This document shows, one piece after another, positions 1-8,237 of a DNA stretch of 43,805 nucleotides. Under the pieces are notes generated by a model. The model did not search any database, was not told where the DNA came from, and was given only the letters and a program-made list of their open reading frames with translations. How positions within the stretch are numbered: position 1 is the first letter of the stretch; each line of letters opens with the position of its first letter. The position numbers were made by a program, and so were the translations under genes. This stretch comes from Euryarchaeota archaeon UBA173 (GTDB lineage Archaea; Thermoplasmatota; Poseidoniia; Poseidoniales; Thalassarchaeaceae), in the NCBI GenBank assembly GCA_002498925.1, contig DAJH01000040.1, forward strand, positions 1-43,805, read 5' to 3'.

Positions 1-282
1 ACCGAAATATCTCCTCCGTATGCATACTCATCAGGCACTAGCGACTCTACTGTTTTCGTAACCGGAGCGCTATCGCTTATCTTGGAGCTCTATGGTGGAG
101 AACTAGCCAATGAAGATGGCCAGATAGACTCGGAAGGTATGGAACTGGTGAAGAGGGCGCTTGCTAACTCAGCAGTCAGCGAAGACGGGTCTGACGGTGC
201 TCACGACAGTAAATTGGGGTACGGCAAACTAGATGCATTTGAATGGGCCTCAGAGGTCGCCTTTGAGCTCAATTTGAACTAG
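1..282 (+). CDS. C-terminal end of a subtilisin-like (S8) serine protease, cut by the window edge
   Basis: Reading frame 1 is open from the first base to the TAG at 280-282 and gives 93 residues. The segment SSGTSDSTVFVTGAL (codons from about base 28) matches the catalytic-serine block of peptidase family S8, usually GTSxAxPxVAG, with the serine codon at 40-42. The usual Ala/Pro positions after the serine are changed here (DST), so activity is not certain. After the block comes a helix (LSLILELYG), an acidic linker and a GYGKLDAFEWA segment, which resembles the G-x-G-x-(L/I/V)-D-(A/V) end of subtilase domains. The protein ends soon after the catalytic domain with no membrane anchor. The Asp and His of the triad lie outside the window. 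Confidence 0.75.
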   Translation, partial: TEISPPYAYSSGTSDSTVFVTGALSLILELYGGELANEDGQIDSEGMELVKRALANSAVSEDGSDGAHDSKLGYGKLDAFEWASEVAFELNLN

Positions 283-337
283 AAATGCATTCTGAGAGCG
301 CATTTTTCAACGGTCCCGCCATACTCATTTCGACCCT

Positions 338-350
338 ATGGTTAAATCCG
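338..350 (+). promoter_or_regulatory. TATA-like box for the beta-helix protein gene
   Basis: The AT-rich core TTAAAT (342-347) is centred about 25 bases before the ATG at 370, in an otherwise GC-rich stretch. That spacing would put transcription start at or next to the ATG, as in leaderless archaeal messages. No Shine-Dalgarno-like sequence lies before the ATG. This is a sequence-only call. Confidence 0.4.
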
Positions 351-369
351 CTCCCGACACCCCACGTGC

Positions 370-3300
370 ATGGCCCGCGGAGAAAGAACACGAAGCTCCC
401 TATTGGTATTCCTAATGCTAACAAGCGTATTCGTTTCTCTCGTGGGTCCGGCGACCCCTGTGGTTGCGGCAAATGATACCACCTCAGGCACGATTTCGGG
501 AACCGAGGTATGGCAAGGAAGTCACGACTTGACCGGTGACGTGGTAGTCTCATCTGGAGCGAAGCTGATAATCCAGCCGGGCACTACCGTGACATTCCCT
601 AATGGTACCCACTTGGATGCCAGGGGTAGCATCTGCATAGGGGCATCTTCATGCGGAGCCAGTGGCAATGCAAATACAGCCCAAAAAATTACATTCAGGT
701 GGACGGAACCATCGAATTCTAGTGCTAGGGGCGAGTGCTATGGGATGTCAAACGGTAATGAGGAAATATTCATTGAAGACCCATCTTGCTTCGAAGGAGT
801 TCTCATTAGGGACTCAATAGACCTCTCCCAAACCGCGATCAGATACCTAACCATAGATGGGGCATGGGGGATACCCTACTACATAGATACCCTGAATGAG
901 TTCAGATACGGTGCCTTGGTCCTAGATGGTGCCAGCCCGACCCTCAGGGAGATGGAGTTCACAGATGTCAATACTAGCAGCGTCTTGACCACCAACCTCG
1001 CTCAGCCCAGATTCATTGGGGGCGAGTATGTGGTAGGGAATGACGACGAAAGTGGCGTAGACGGTTCGGCTGTCCAGATATACAGCTCAGGAACCCCAGT
1101 TACTCCCCTGATTATGGATTCACCCACCCTCGTTGGTACAGACAGGGGGTGCGGACAGAGGGACGGAGGAAGGCCAACTGTCTGGGTCCAAGACGCTTTC
1201 ATTGAGATTGATGACGCCGATATTTCAGTAGGGGACTTCGGTATTTCACTCAGATACTCGTCTGGCTCGGTCACCAATTCTTCAATTAATGTAAATTGCA
1301 ATGGGGTTGACATATACAGCCTCAAGAGCGTCGGAACGTCTGATTACTACAACATAGTAGCTAGCAATGAGATAACCACTGGCGAAGGGACCCCGGTAAC
1401 CGCCTATGGAGGTGCCCATGCCGATATTTACGATAACGAACTATCGGGGGCTTCCGGCGGCTCCGGAATTGCGGTGTACTCTAGTTATGCGAATATTCAG
1501 GATAACGATATTGGCCCAATTGGCGGTTGGAACGGGCTTTGGATGCTCGGATCATTCGACGTAATAGCCGAGAACAATACCATACATGACGTAGCCAAGG
1601 AGGTCGTCTTAGCTGGCGAGTATGGGAGTAATGCCCCCGCGCCGTCTGCGGCCAGGGCATATCTCGCAAACAACACACTCTCGACAGATGGGACTGGTGC
1701 ATGCTCCAGCATGACTCACTTCGATGGCGAATTCACTTGTCCCGCGGTAATGGCTTTCAGGTCAGGCTTGACGATGTACGACAATGTAATCAATGCCGCA
1801 GGTGATGCTGATGGAATCAGGGCAGTCGGGGCTCTTCTGGATATCAGGAGAAACACCTGGAATGTCCCGTCCACTGGTGCTGTGATCAAGCACTTCAATA
1901 CCGGAAACGCGGGTTCTCAGCAGTATGGAACCCTTGGATTCTTCACAGAGAACTCTTGGAATGGCGTGGACATGACCTACAATGTCACCAAGAGCGCAGT
2001 AACAGTACAGTCTGAGACAATCCCAAGTGCTTCGGCAGGAGGGGATCCTGTAATCCTGTCATGGCCCGACCAGGAAGCCTGGCCGGCTAACCAGTTCCAG
2101 AACGCAATAGTTCCCACGGAAGTTCAGGAGTGCGCACTATGCGACAATCTGACTCCAAGGAACTTCCCTCTTGCGATAAGTATGGACAACAACTCCACCG
2201 TATTCACTTTCGCAGCACTAGCAAATCTTGATCTTTCATCGATATTTATCGAGACTCAGCCAACTCCCTATGCAGTCCAAGTTCGCAGGGCTGAGCTGGT
2301 CCGTTACCAGGTATTGGTGGAGGGTGAAAGAGTAGCAGGGGCCGGAGTCCTTGTAGAGGATGCCCTTGGAAACGATCTTTACGACATCGAAACCCTCGAT
2401 GACGGATACACCCCGTGGTTCTCACTGCCCTCTGATTTCCATCTGGATTTCAGGGGCTTGGGAGGGGGAGACAATCCCGATGGATATGCGAATGATGAAT
2501 TCGAAGACTCTTGCACGGACGGGATTGACAACGATGGTGATCTCGTCACAGACACCGATGATCCAGATTGTGACTATGCCGCGGGAACTCGTGAGCTTTC
2601 ACTATACAGGTACACAGCCTACAAGTTCGGCTCAGGCTTGGACAGAGGGGAATTCACACTTGAGGACTCTTCCTATCAAGGGACCGCAGAACTGCTGAAT
2701 CTTGCTCCTTCTGTATCTGTGTCACAAAACGAGGGACACTCGTTCAGAAAGATTGTCAATATCACCGGCAATGCCCATGACGGCGTCCTCGCAGCATTCT
2801 ATCAGACCGATGAGCTAGCTCAGTGGGATCAGAAGGGCTACGTCCACTCCGTCGAGGTCAAGGACCCATTCACTGGTGACTGGGATAATGCTCTTGTGGC
2901 GACCGACTCCTCTGGAGCGGGAATGGGTGAAGTCACTCGTAACAACCATCCGTTCAAAACGTGGTTCTACGAATTAGACATGTCTAGCATGGCAGAAGGG
3001 GACTACACATTCGAGTTCAGATCCTTTGACGGAATCACCCATAGCCCCATAGTTGGGATTACCATAAAGCTCAACACCCAGGCTCCTACCATTTCCGTTA
3101 CCTCTCCAAGCTCGATGTCAACACACTCAGACGATAGTGTCACATTCGAAGGCACGGCTTACGATTTCTATGGTTGTCCGGAGCAGTGCAGTATGGATGT
3201 GGAGGACATATATTTCCAGATTGTGGGTCCAAATTTCCAGGTTATCACACCCGTAAGCGGCGGACCCGACTGGTCATGGACTTGGGATTTCGGCGGGCAG

Positions 3301-4659
3301 CCAAGGGTCAATGCTCAGTACACTTTCACAATCTGGGCTTCAGATTCAGATTTCTGCGTAGGGGTCATCGACGAATGCGAGGCAACTGTCCTCACATTGA
3401 ATATTGACAATTCGAATACGGCTCCATTCCTTAGTGTGACCTCTCCCCAAAATGGGGACAGACTAGCTGTCTCCGAGACTTCAGTCTTCGAAGGGGTCGC
3501 TAGGGACTCGGATGGCACCATTACCAGGGTCGATGTTGAGGTTCTCGATATAGCGAATGGCTACATCAACGTCCACTCGGACGCAATCACCGATTTCGCT
3601 TCCAATGGGGCATTCAGCCAGGAGTGGAACTCGATGGCCCTCAGGCATAATGCAGAATACCAAATCAGGATGAGGTCATACGACGGATTCGACTACAGTG
3701 AGTGGATTGAATTTCAGATAACTGCGGACAATCCTCCCGATGCCGGCAACAACCAACCAGTATTCGACTCAAGTGACTGGGTTGATGAGATCACACTCTA
3801 TTGTGAATTGGACTCACAGTCCCAAGATAGGTGTACGCTGGCGGAGATTGATCTGATGCAATACTTCAGTGACGCAGATCAGAATCAAGAACTGATGCTT
3901 TCCGTTTACGACAACGAGGAGCTGACAAGTGATGATGAGTATGGAGTAGTGTTCAGTATCGCTTCAAATGGGGAGGCAACCTACAACCCGATAACCATGT
4001 CATTCTACGATCCAGAGATATCTGGGTGGTCCTTGGATGGAGTTATTTTCGTAGCCTCTGATCCATTCGGATCCAAGGCAAACTCACTACCCGTTTCGAT
4101 AAATGTGATTGGATTGTCTTTCGTCGTAAACGAGCCCGAAGATAGCAGGATTGGCGATGATGAGATTGCAATCTTCACTGGTACTGGACTCCCTGGCAAA
4201 ACTGTCACAGCTACCATCGGAGGAAATCCGGTAAACAACACAGTAATCTCAAGCGACTCAACTTGGCAGATGGGGATACCTGGATCTAGGATCTCTGGCT
4301 CTGCAACCCCGCAGTTCAAGTATGGAGGGGAGACTTACGAGCCCGGATTCAAAATCACAGTGAGCGATGATGAAGGCACTGGCATTGGTGTAATGCTGAT
4401 TCTAGGCGTGGTAATTTTACTTGGCGCGATAGCTGCCTTTGCCTACTTTTTCGTGGAAATTGAAGAGGAGGATGAGGCAGAGGACTCAACACAAGTAGTT
4501 GATTCGGAAGAAAGGGAGGAAGACCCCTATTCCCGGGCCAAGTCCGAAGAGGAAGCTCCATCTACACAGAATGAACGCTTCCAGAGTCATGCCGATCACC
4601 CCGGATGGCTGTGGGATACAGTCGATCAAGAGTGGGTCCCAGAGGATTCTCAAGCATGA
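370..4659 (+). CDS. large surface protein with parallel beta-helix repeats, C-terminal membrane anchor and Trp-rich cytoplasmic tail
   Basis: The product has 1429 residues. An n-region with three Arg and a hydrophobic stretch (LLVFLMLTSVFVSLVG) form a signal peptide with likely cleavage after VVAA. Residues about 40-560 contain repeated short segments of the type NNTI/DNEI/ENNTIHD, typical of right-handed parallel beta-helix proteins (PbH1-like), a fold used in polysaccharide lyases and adhesins. Around residue 715 is an Asp-rich loop (DGIDNDGDLVTDTDDPDCD) that looks like a calcium site. Several Ig/cadherin-like segments follow (APTISVTSPSS..., APFLSVTSPQNG...). A membrane helix lies at about 1337-1361, followed by an acidic cytoplasmic tail ending in GWLWDTVDQEWVPEDSQA. 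No catalytic residues can be assigned, so binding or depolymerising surface glycans is inference. The ATG at 370 is supported by the signal peptide and the TATA-like box. Confidence 0.8.
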   Translation: MARGERTRSSLLVFLMLTSVFVSLVGPATPVVAANDTTSGTISGTEVWQGSHDLTGDVVVSSGAKLIIQPGTTVTFPNGTHLDARGSICIGASSCGASGNANTAQKITFRWTEPSNSSARGECYGMSNGNEEIFIEDPSCFEGVLIRDSIDLSQTAIRYLTIDGAWGIPYYIDTLNEFRYGALVLDGASPTLREMEFTDVNTSSVLTTNLAQPRFIGGEYVVGNDDESGVDGSAVQIYSSGTPVTPLIMDSPTLVGTDRGCGQRDGGRPTVWVQDAFIEIDDADISVGDFGISLRYSSGSVTNSSINVNCNGVDIYSLKSVGTSDYYNIVASNEITTGEGTPVTAYGGAHADIYDNELSGASGGSGIAVYSSYANIQDNDIGPIGGWNGLWMLGSFDVIAENNTIHDVAKEVVLAGEYGSNAPAPSAARAYLANNTLSTDGTGACSSMTHFDGEFTCPAVMAFRSGLTMYDNVINAAGDADGIRAVGALLDIRRNTWNVPSTGAVIKHFNTGNAGSQQYGTLGFFTENSWNGVDMTYNVTKSAVTVQSETIPSASAGGDPVILSWPDQEAWPANQFQNAIVPTEVQECALCDNLTPRNFPLAISMDNNSTVFTFAALANLDLSSIFIETQPTPYAVQVRRAELVRYQVLVEGERVAGAGVLVEDALGNDLYDIETLDDGYTPWFSLPSDFHLDFRGLGGGDNPDGYANDEFEDSCTDGIDNDGDLVTDTDDPDCDYAAGTRELSLYRYTAYKFGSGLDRGEFTLEDSSYQGTAELLNLAPSVSVSQNEGHSFRKIVNITGNAHDGVLAAFYQTDELAQWDQKGYVHSVEVKDPFTGDWDNALVATDSSGAGMGEVTRNNHPFKTWFYELDMSSMAEGDYTFEFRSFDGITHSPIVGITIKLNTQAPTISVTSPSSMSTHSDDSVTFEGTAYDFYGCPEQCSMDVEDIYFQIVGPNFQVITPVSGGPDWSWTWDFGGQPRVNAQYTFTIWASDSDFCVGVIDECEATVLTLNIDNSNTAPFLSVTSPQNGDRLAVSETSVFEGVARDSDGTITRVDVEVLDIANGYINVHSDAITDFASNGAFSQEWNSMALRHNAEYQIRMRSYDGFDYSEWIEFQITADNPPDAGNNQPVFDSSDWVDEITLYCELDSQSQDRCTLAEIDLMQYFSDADQNQELMLSVYDNEELTSDDEYGVVFSIASNGEATYNPITMSFYDPEISGWSLDGVIFVASDPFGSKANSLPVSINVIGLSFVVNEPEDSRIGDDEIAIFTGTGLPGKTVTATIGGNPVNNTVISSDSTWQMGIPGSRISGSATPQFKYGGETYEPGFKITVSDDEGTGIGVMLILGVVILLGAIAAFAYFFVEIEEEDEAEDSTQVVDSEEREEDPYSRAKSEEEAPSTQNERFQSHADHPGWLWDTVDQEWVPEDSQA

Positions 4660-4694
4660 ATCATCCATAGGTCGTTAATCACGAACATTCTTGA

Positions 4695-7247
4695 ATGAAA
4701 CTTGTCGCTAGTAACACCATGACTTCCGTGCCTGCATCCAAACCAGGGGTTCAGGAACGCATTCTACTGCACCTCAGAGACTACGTCGATCACGCCGACA
4801 AGGTAGAGGTCCCGTTCGCACTTTCCCAGATGGGAATAGCAAATGCCGTCTCAATAGCAAGGTCAAACGTCCCTCGTGCAATTTCCGGACTAAGGGATCA
4901 AGGATATCTAATTGAAAGGCAGGCGCATGTCACTGGGGTCTCGAGAAAGAGAAAGGCGTATTTCCTCACTGATGACGGTGCCAAATTGGCTGATGACATA
5001 TGGTCAAAGGTCGGCATGCAGATAGTCAGGGTCATCGGACACGACGGTAGGTCATCCACAATGGAACTTCAGAAGGCGCTTGAGTCGACAGAACTCCCCC
5101 TTAGGCACGTCGATGTAATTAGGTATCTAGACGACTCTGGGACGATTGATTTCTCCTCACTATCATCGGATTTGATTGAAAGGGATCTTTCAAAACACAT
5201 AGAGAAACAATTGGTAACATCTCTAGGCGACCTACCGAGGACTAGGAAGTTCTACGGTAGGGAAAAGGAACTAGAGAACATGGTCAACCTATTGGAACAT
5301 CAGTCAGGATCAATTTTGGTCCCGGGGATTGCCGGGATAGGTAAGACCGCCCTTTCGGCCAAACTGATTGAGAGATTCACTCATAGGAGGAATCTGCTAT
5401 ACCACAGATGTCAGGATTGGGACGGGGCTAGGGCATTCCTCGAAGCAATGGGTGAGTGGATGTCCGCAATGGGCAGTGACGACCTTTCGGATTATCTGGC
5501 ATCGACCCCTGTCCCTCAACCACAGATGGCGGTCAATTTGATCGCCGAGGGTTTGGATAGCGCACCATCGCTAATCGTCATTGATGACTTGCACAAAGTC
5601 GGCGACGAGACACTTATCTCAGTACTTAGGTCATTATCTGTAAGAATTCCAGAAATCGATGATGTCGGACTAGTGATGTTCTCTAGGTCATACAGAATGG
5701 TAGTCCCTGAGGCTGACTCTTCTGGCAGGATTGTAACTCTGGTAATGCCTCTAGATGGCCTCGATCAGGAAGCAAGCAGGCAGATACTGACGGCCATGAA
5801 AGATCTTGAGATGCCCCAATTCCTTCACATCCATAATCTCTCCAGAGGTCACCCTTTAGTCCTCGAACTGATTAACAGAGGAAGTGTTGGAGGGACATTC
5901 CACGAGACCCTCGAGACCTTCGTAGAAAAGGAGATTTTCAGCAGACTCTCAGGAGCAGAAAAAAGAGTTCTGGGTGCAATTTCCGTTTTCAGGGAGCCGA
6001 TGCCACTGGAGGCAATTAGCGGCGTTGATGCCGAGACCGATCTACTCGATGACCTTGTTGAGAAAGGTCTTGCGAGACAGGCGGACAGTGACAACTACGA
6101 TGTTCACGACCTAGTCAGAGAATTCCTAACTAGGTCCATGGACGACTCCCTAAGTCAGATTCTCCATGCAAATGCTGTAGAGTGGTACAGGACTAGACGC
6201 GAGACTCCCTCTCAAAGTATCGAGTACATCCACCATCTCCACATGTCGGGCGACACAGAAGGTTTGGCTGCTGCACTATCGGAAGAGGGGCATGCATTGG
6301 TCAATTCGGGACACATCGAACTTCTGGGCATCCTGAGATCCTTAGAAGTCTCAAATTTCGGCCCTAGGACAAGCTTCGTGATACACGAGCTCAGAGGGGA
6401 TATTCTGTCCATTCAAGGGAAGTGGGAGCAGGCGGTGGAGGAGTATGACCTTGCTATGCCACTTGCATTGAAGCACAAGATGACATCACCACTGGCAAGA
6501 CTCCTCTCATCCAGAGCAGATCTTGCTGTCAAGAGGGGGCAGATGGATGAGGCACTTTCCCTTCATAGAAAGGCACTCGAGATTCAGATTTCAGTAAGGG
6601 ATGCCTTGGGTGCCGCGAGGTCTTACAACAACATGGGATTCATTTTCAGACGTCAGCGTGATAACAAGAAGGCGCTCGAGGTATACGGTAACGTCGAAGA
6701 TCTCCTGGGGGCAGAGGATTCTCCCGATTTGACTGAGGCTAGAATCAGGCTTGCTTCTGCATTCCTCGAGATGGGCGAGATGGACAGAGCCAGGGATCAT
6801 GCAATGATCGCCCACGATGAGACCGAGGAGAACGAGCAAGTCAGGTTACATGCCAGATCTAGAGCGGTCTTGGGTAGATACTATGCAAAAATCAAAGATA
6901 ACGATTTGGCCATGCACCATTATTCAGGGGCACTCGAGATTCTTTCGGACCAGTCAGACCCCCATAGCGCAGTAGAGGTCGAGATGCTACTCGGACAGGT
7001 TCTAAGTGACGCTGGTAGATCGGAAGAGGCTGCAGAACACTATCTCGATGGACTCGCACTAGCAGAGGCTAATGATTTCAGAATGATGCAGGGCGAGATA
7101 CTGTCGAGACTCGGTGAGGTGGAAAGTAATAGATCGCAGAGAATGGACTACCTTCAGAGGTCATTAGTCGTATTCAGAGAATTGGGCGCCGTCCACAGAA
7201 TGAGGGACGTCCAGAATGCGGTTCACAAGGTCGTCATGGGACATTAG
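4695..7247 (+). CDS. winged-helix / STAND-type ATPase / TPR regulatory protein
   Basis: The product has 850 residues. Residues about 20-105 look like a MarR-type winged helix (…ISGLRDQGYLIERQ…KRKAYFLTDDG). A P-loop NTPase follows: Walker A GIAGIGKT at 211-218 and a Walker B-like LIVIDDL near residue 290, preceded by KFYGREKELENMVNLLE, the usual start of a STAND/AAA ATPase module. The remainder (about 480-830) is helical with TPR-like pairs, for example ARSYNNMGFIFRRQRDNKKA. This architecture is typical of signal-sensing transcription regulators (LuxR/MalT-like STAND proteins), here with the DNA-binding domain at the N-terminus. The ligand and target genes are unknown. A second ATG lies at 4719. 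The stop overlaps the convergent metallo-hydrolase gene by four bases. It follows a surface-protein gene on the same strand after 35 bases, but I cannot tell whether they are co-transcribed. Confidence 0.8.
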   Translation: MKLVASNTMTSVPASKPGVQERILLHLRDYVDHADKVEVPFALSQMGIANAVSIARSNVPRAISGLRDQGYLIERQAHVTGVSRKRKAYFLTDDGAKLADDIWSKVGMQIVRVIGHDGRSSTMELQKALESTELPLRHVDVIRYLDDSGTIDFSSLSSDLIERDLSKHIEKQLVTSLGDLPRTRKFYGREKELENMVNLLEHQSGSILVPGIAGIGKTALSAKLIERFTHRRNLLYHRCQDWDGARAFLEAMGEWMSAMGSDDLSDYLASTPVPQPQMAVNLIAEGLDSAPSLIVIDDLHKVGDETLISVLRSLSVRIPEIDDVGLVMFSRSYRMVVPEADSSGRIVTLVMPLDGLDQEASRQILTAMKDLEMPQFLHIHNLSRGHPLVLELINRGSVGGTFHETLETFVEKEIFSRLSGAEKRVLGAISVFREPMPLEAISGVDAETDLLDDLVEKGLARQADSDNYDVHDLVREFLTRSMDDSLSQILHANAVEWYRTRRETPSQSIEYIHHLHMSGDTEGLAAALSEEGHALVNSGHIELLGILRSLEVSNFGPRTSFVIHELRGDILSIQGKWEQAVEEYDLAMPLALKHKMTSPLARLLSSRADLAVKRGQMDEALSLHRKALEIQISVRDALGAARSYNNMGFIFRRQRDNKKALEVYGNVEDLLGAEDSPDLTEARIRLASAFLEMGEMDRARDHAMIAHDETEENEQVRLHARSRAVLGRYYAKIKDNDLAMHHYSGALEILSDQSDPHSAVEVEMLLGQVLSDAGRSEEAAEHYLDGLALAEANDFRMMQGEILSRLGEVESNRSQRMDYLQRSLVVFRELGAVHRMRDVQNAVHKVVMGH

Positions 7248-8047
7248 GATAGCCCAGTTATCCTTTCAGGCTCACTTTGCCCCAACCAATGGGTAAATTC
7301 AGGACCACTCTGTTTTGAAATTGATAGGTCCCCTGTAAATGAGTCACAAATCCTCATCAGTACCTCACTTTCGGCCAAATGTGGCCTATTGTTATTCTCG
7401 GAAAGGTGACAGAGAACCACGCTCTCAAGTCCCTCATGCATCACCTCATTCAGAATCTGTCCAGTTTGGGTATTGGAAAGGTGACCCCCCCTCCCTGTTA
7501 TTCTTCTCTTAAGAGAATCCGGATATGGTCCGCCCACAAGTCTCGAATACTCATAGTTCGCCTCTATCGAAATATGTGAGCATGCAGATAAGTGCTTCTT
7601 GAGCTCGTCTGTCGCCTCTCCAAGATCGGTGACTATCGAAGCCCTTTTGCCCTCCGATGAACGCGCGATTATTGCAACATTGTCAGCGTCATCATGCGGT
7701 ACAGGAATAGGTAGGAGGCTCAAATCCCCTCCTGCCTCTATCCTCTCTAGATCAGAGAATTCAGTGAAATTCTGATGATTGCCCCACTCCATCCTTCGGG
7801 CGGTCTCGGCATTGCTCATTAGGGTCGATGCCCACTTCTTGGAGGCACGAGCCGCAGACCCCGAGTGATCCGAGTGATGGTGTGTCACTACAATAGCATC
7901 AATTTCCGAGGACTTAACCCCAATCATATCCAATCGCGACTCCATTCTCTTCAATGAGAAACCACAGTCTACCAGGACCTTCGATTCATCCGTGGACAGG
8001 AGTACTGAGTTACCACGACTCCCGCTACCAAGGTGAGTAATCTCCAT
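7244..8047 (-). CDS. metallo-beta-lactamase-fold hydrolase, YycJ/WalJ-like
   Basis: The product has 267 residues. It opens with ITHLGSGSRGNSVLL, then VLVDCGFSLKRMESRL and the metal-binding motif THHHSDHSG (His56-His58, Asp60, His61). Later GHLSN and LCHLSENNN supply the further metal ligands seen in the YycJ/WalJ subgroup. The family is a probable two-metal nuclease; bacterial WalJ has been linked to 5'-3' exonuclease activity and DNA repair. A role in nucleic-acid processing here is inference. The length is normal for the family. The gene is convergent with the STAND regulator, sharing the bases TTAG (7244-7247) so that both stop codons overlap. The ATG at 8047 has a TATA-like box about 28 bases upstream, consistent with a leaderless message. 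Confidence 0.85.
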   Translation of the reverse strand: MEITHLGSGSRGNSVLLSTDESKVLVDCGFSLKRMESRLDMIGVKSSEIDAIVVTHHHSDHSGSAARASKKWASTLMSNAETARRMEWGNHQNFTEFSDLERIEAGGDLSLLPIPVPHDDADNVAIIARSSEGKRASIVTDLGEATDELKKHLSACSHISIEANYEYSRLVGGPYPDSLKRRITGRGGHLSNTQTGQILNEVMHEGLESVVLCHLSENNNRPHLAESEVLMRICDSFTGDLSISKQSGPEFTHWLGQSEPERITGLS

Positions 8048-8070
8048 CGTTATTGCCTAGTCCGCCCGAG

Positions 8071-8080
8071 GTAAATAGAC
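8071..8080 (-). promoter_or_regulatory. TATA-like box for the WalJ-like gene
   Basis: On the minus strand the sequence reads GTCTATTTAC, centred about 28 bases before the ATG at 8047. It lies in the 190-base divergent gap 8048-8237. I found no equally placed box for the plus-strand gene starting at 8238. Confidence 0.45.
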
Positions 8081-8237
8081 CTTTGAACAAATCCGTCAAA
8101 GACAGCCCCTAATCAGTAATTCAGGACATTACTGGCGCCACCATCGATCAAAATATCCGACCTTCCGTCCGAACGACGCTCCATCACCATGATAAGTCAG
8201 TCAAGAACGCTCAAAGCCGTCTAGATGGGGCTATGTC

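Noticed and set aside
8048..8237. Possible tRNA or small RNA gene in the largest divergent gap
   Set aside because: I found no cloverleaf-like set of arms, no GTTC-type T-loop sequence and no strong hairpin; only a TATA-like box for the minus-strand gene is visible.
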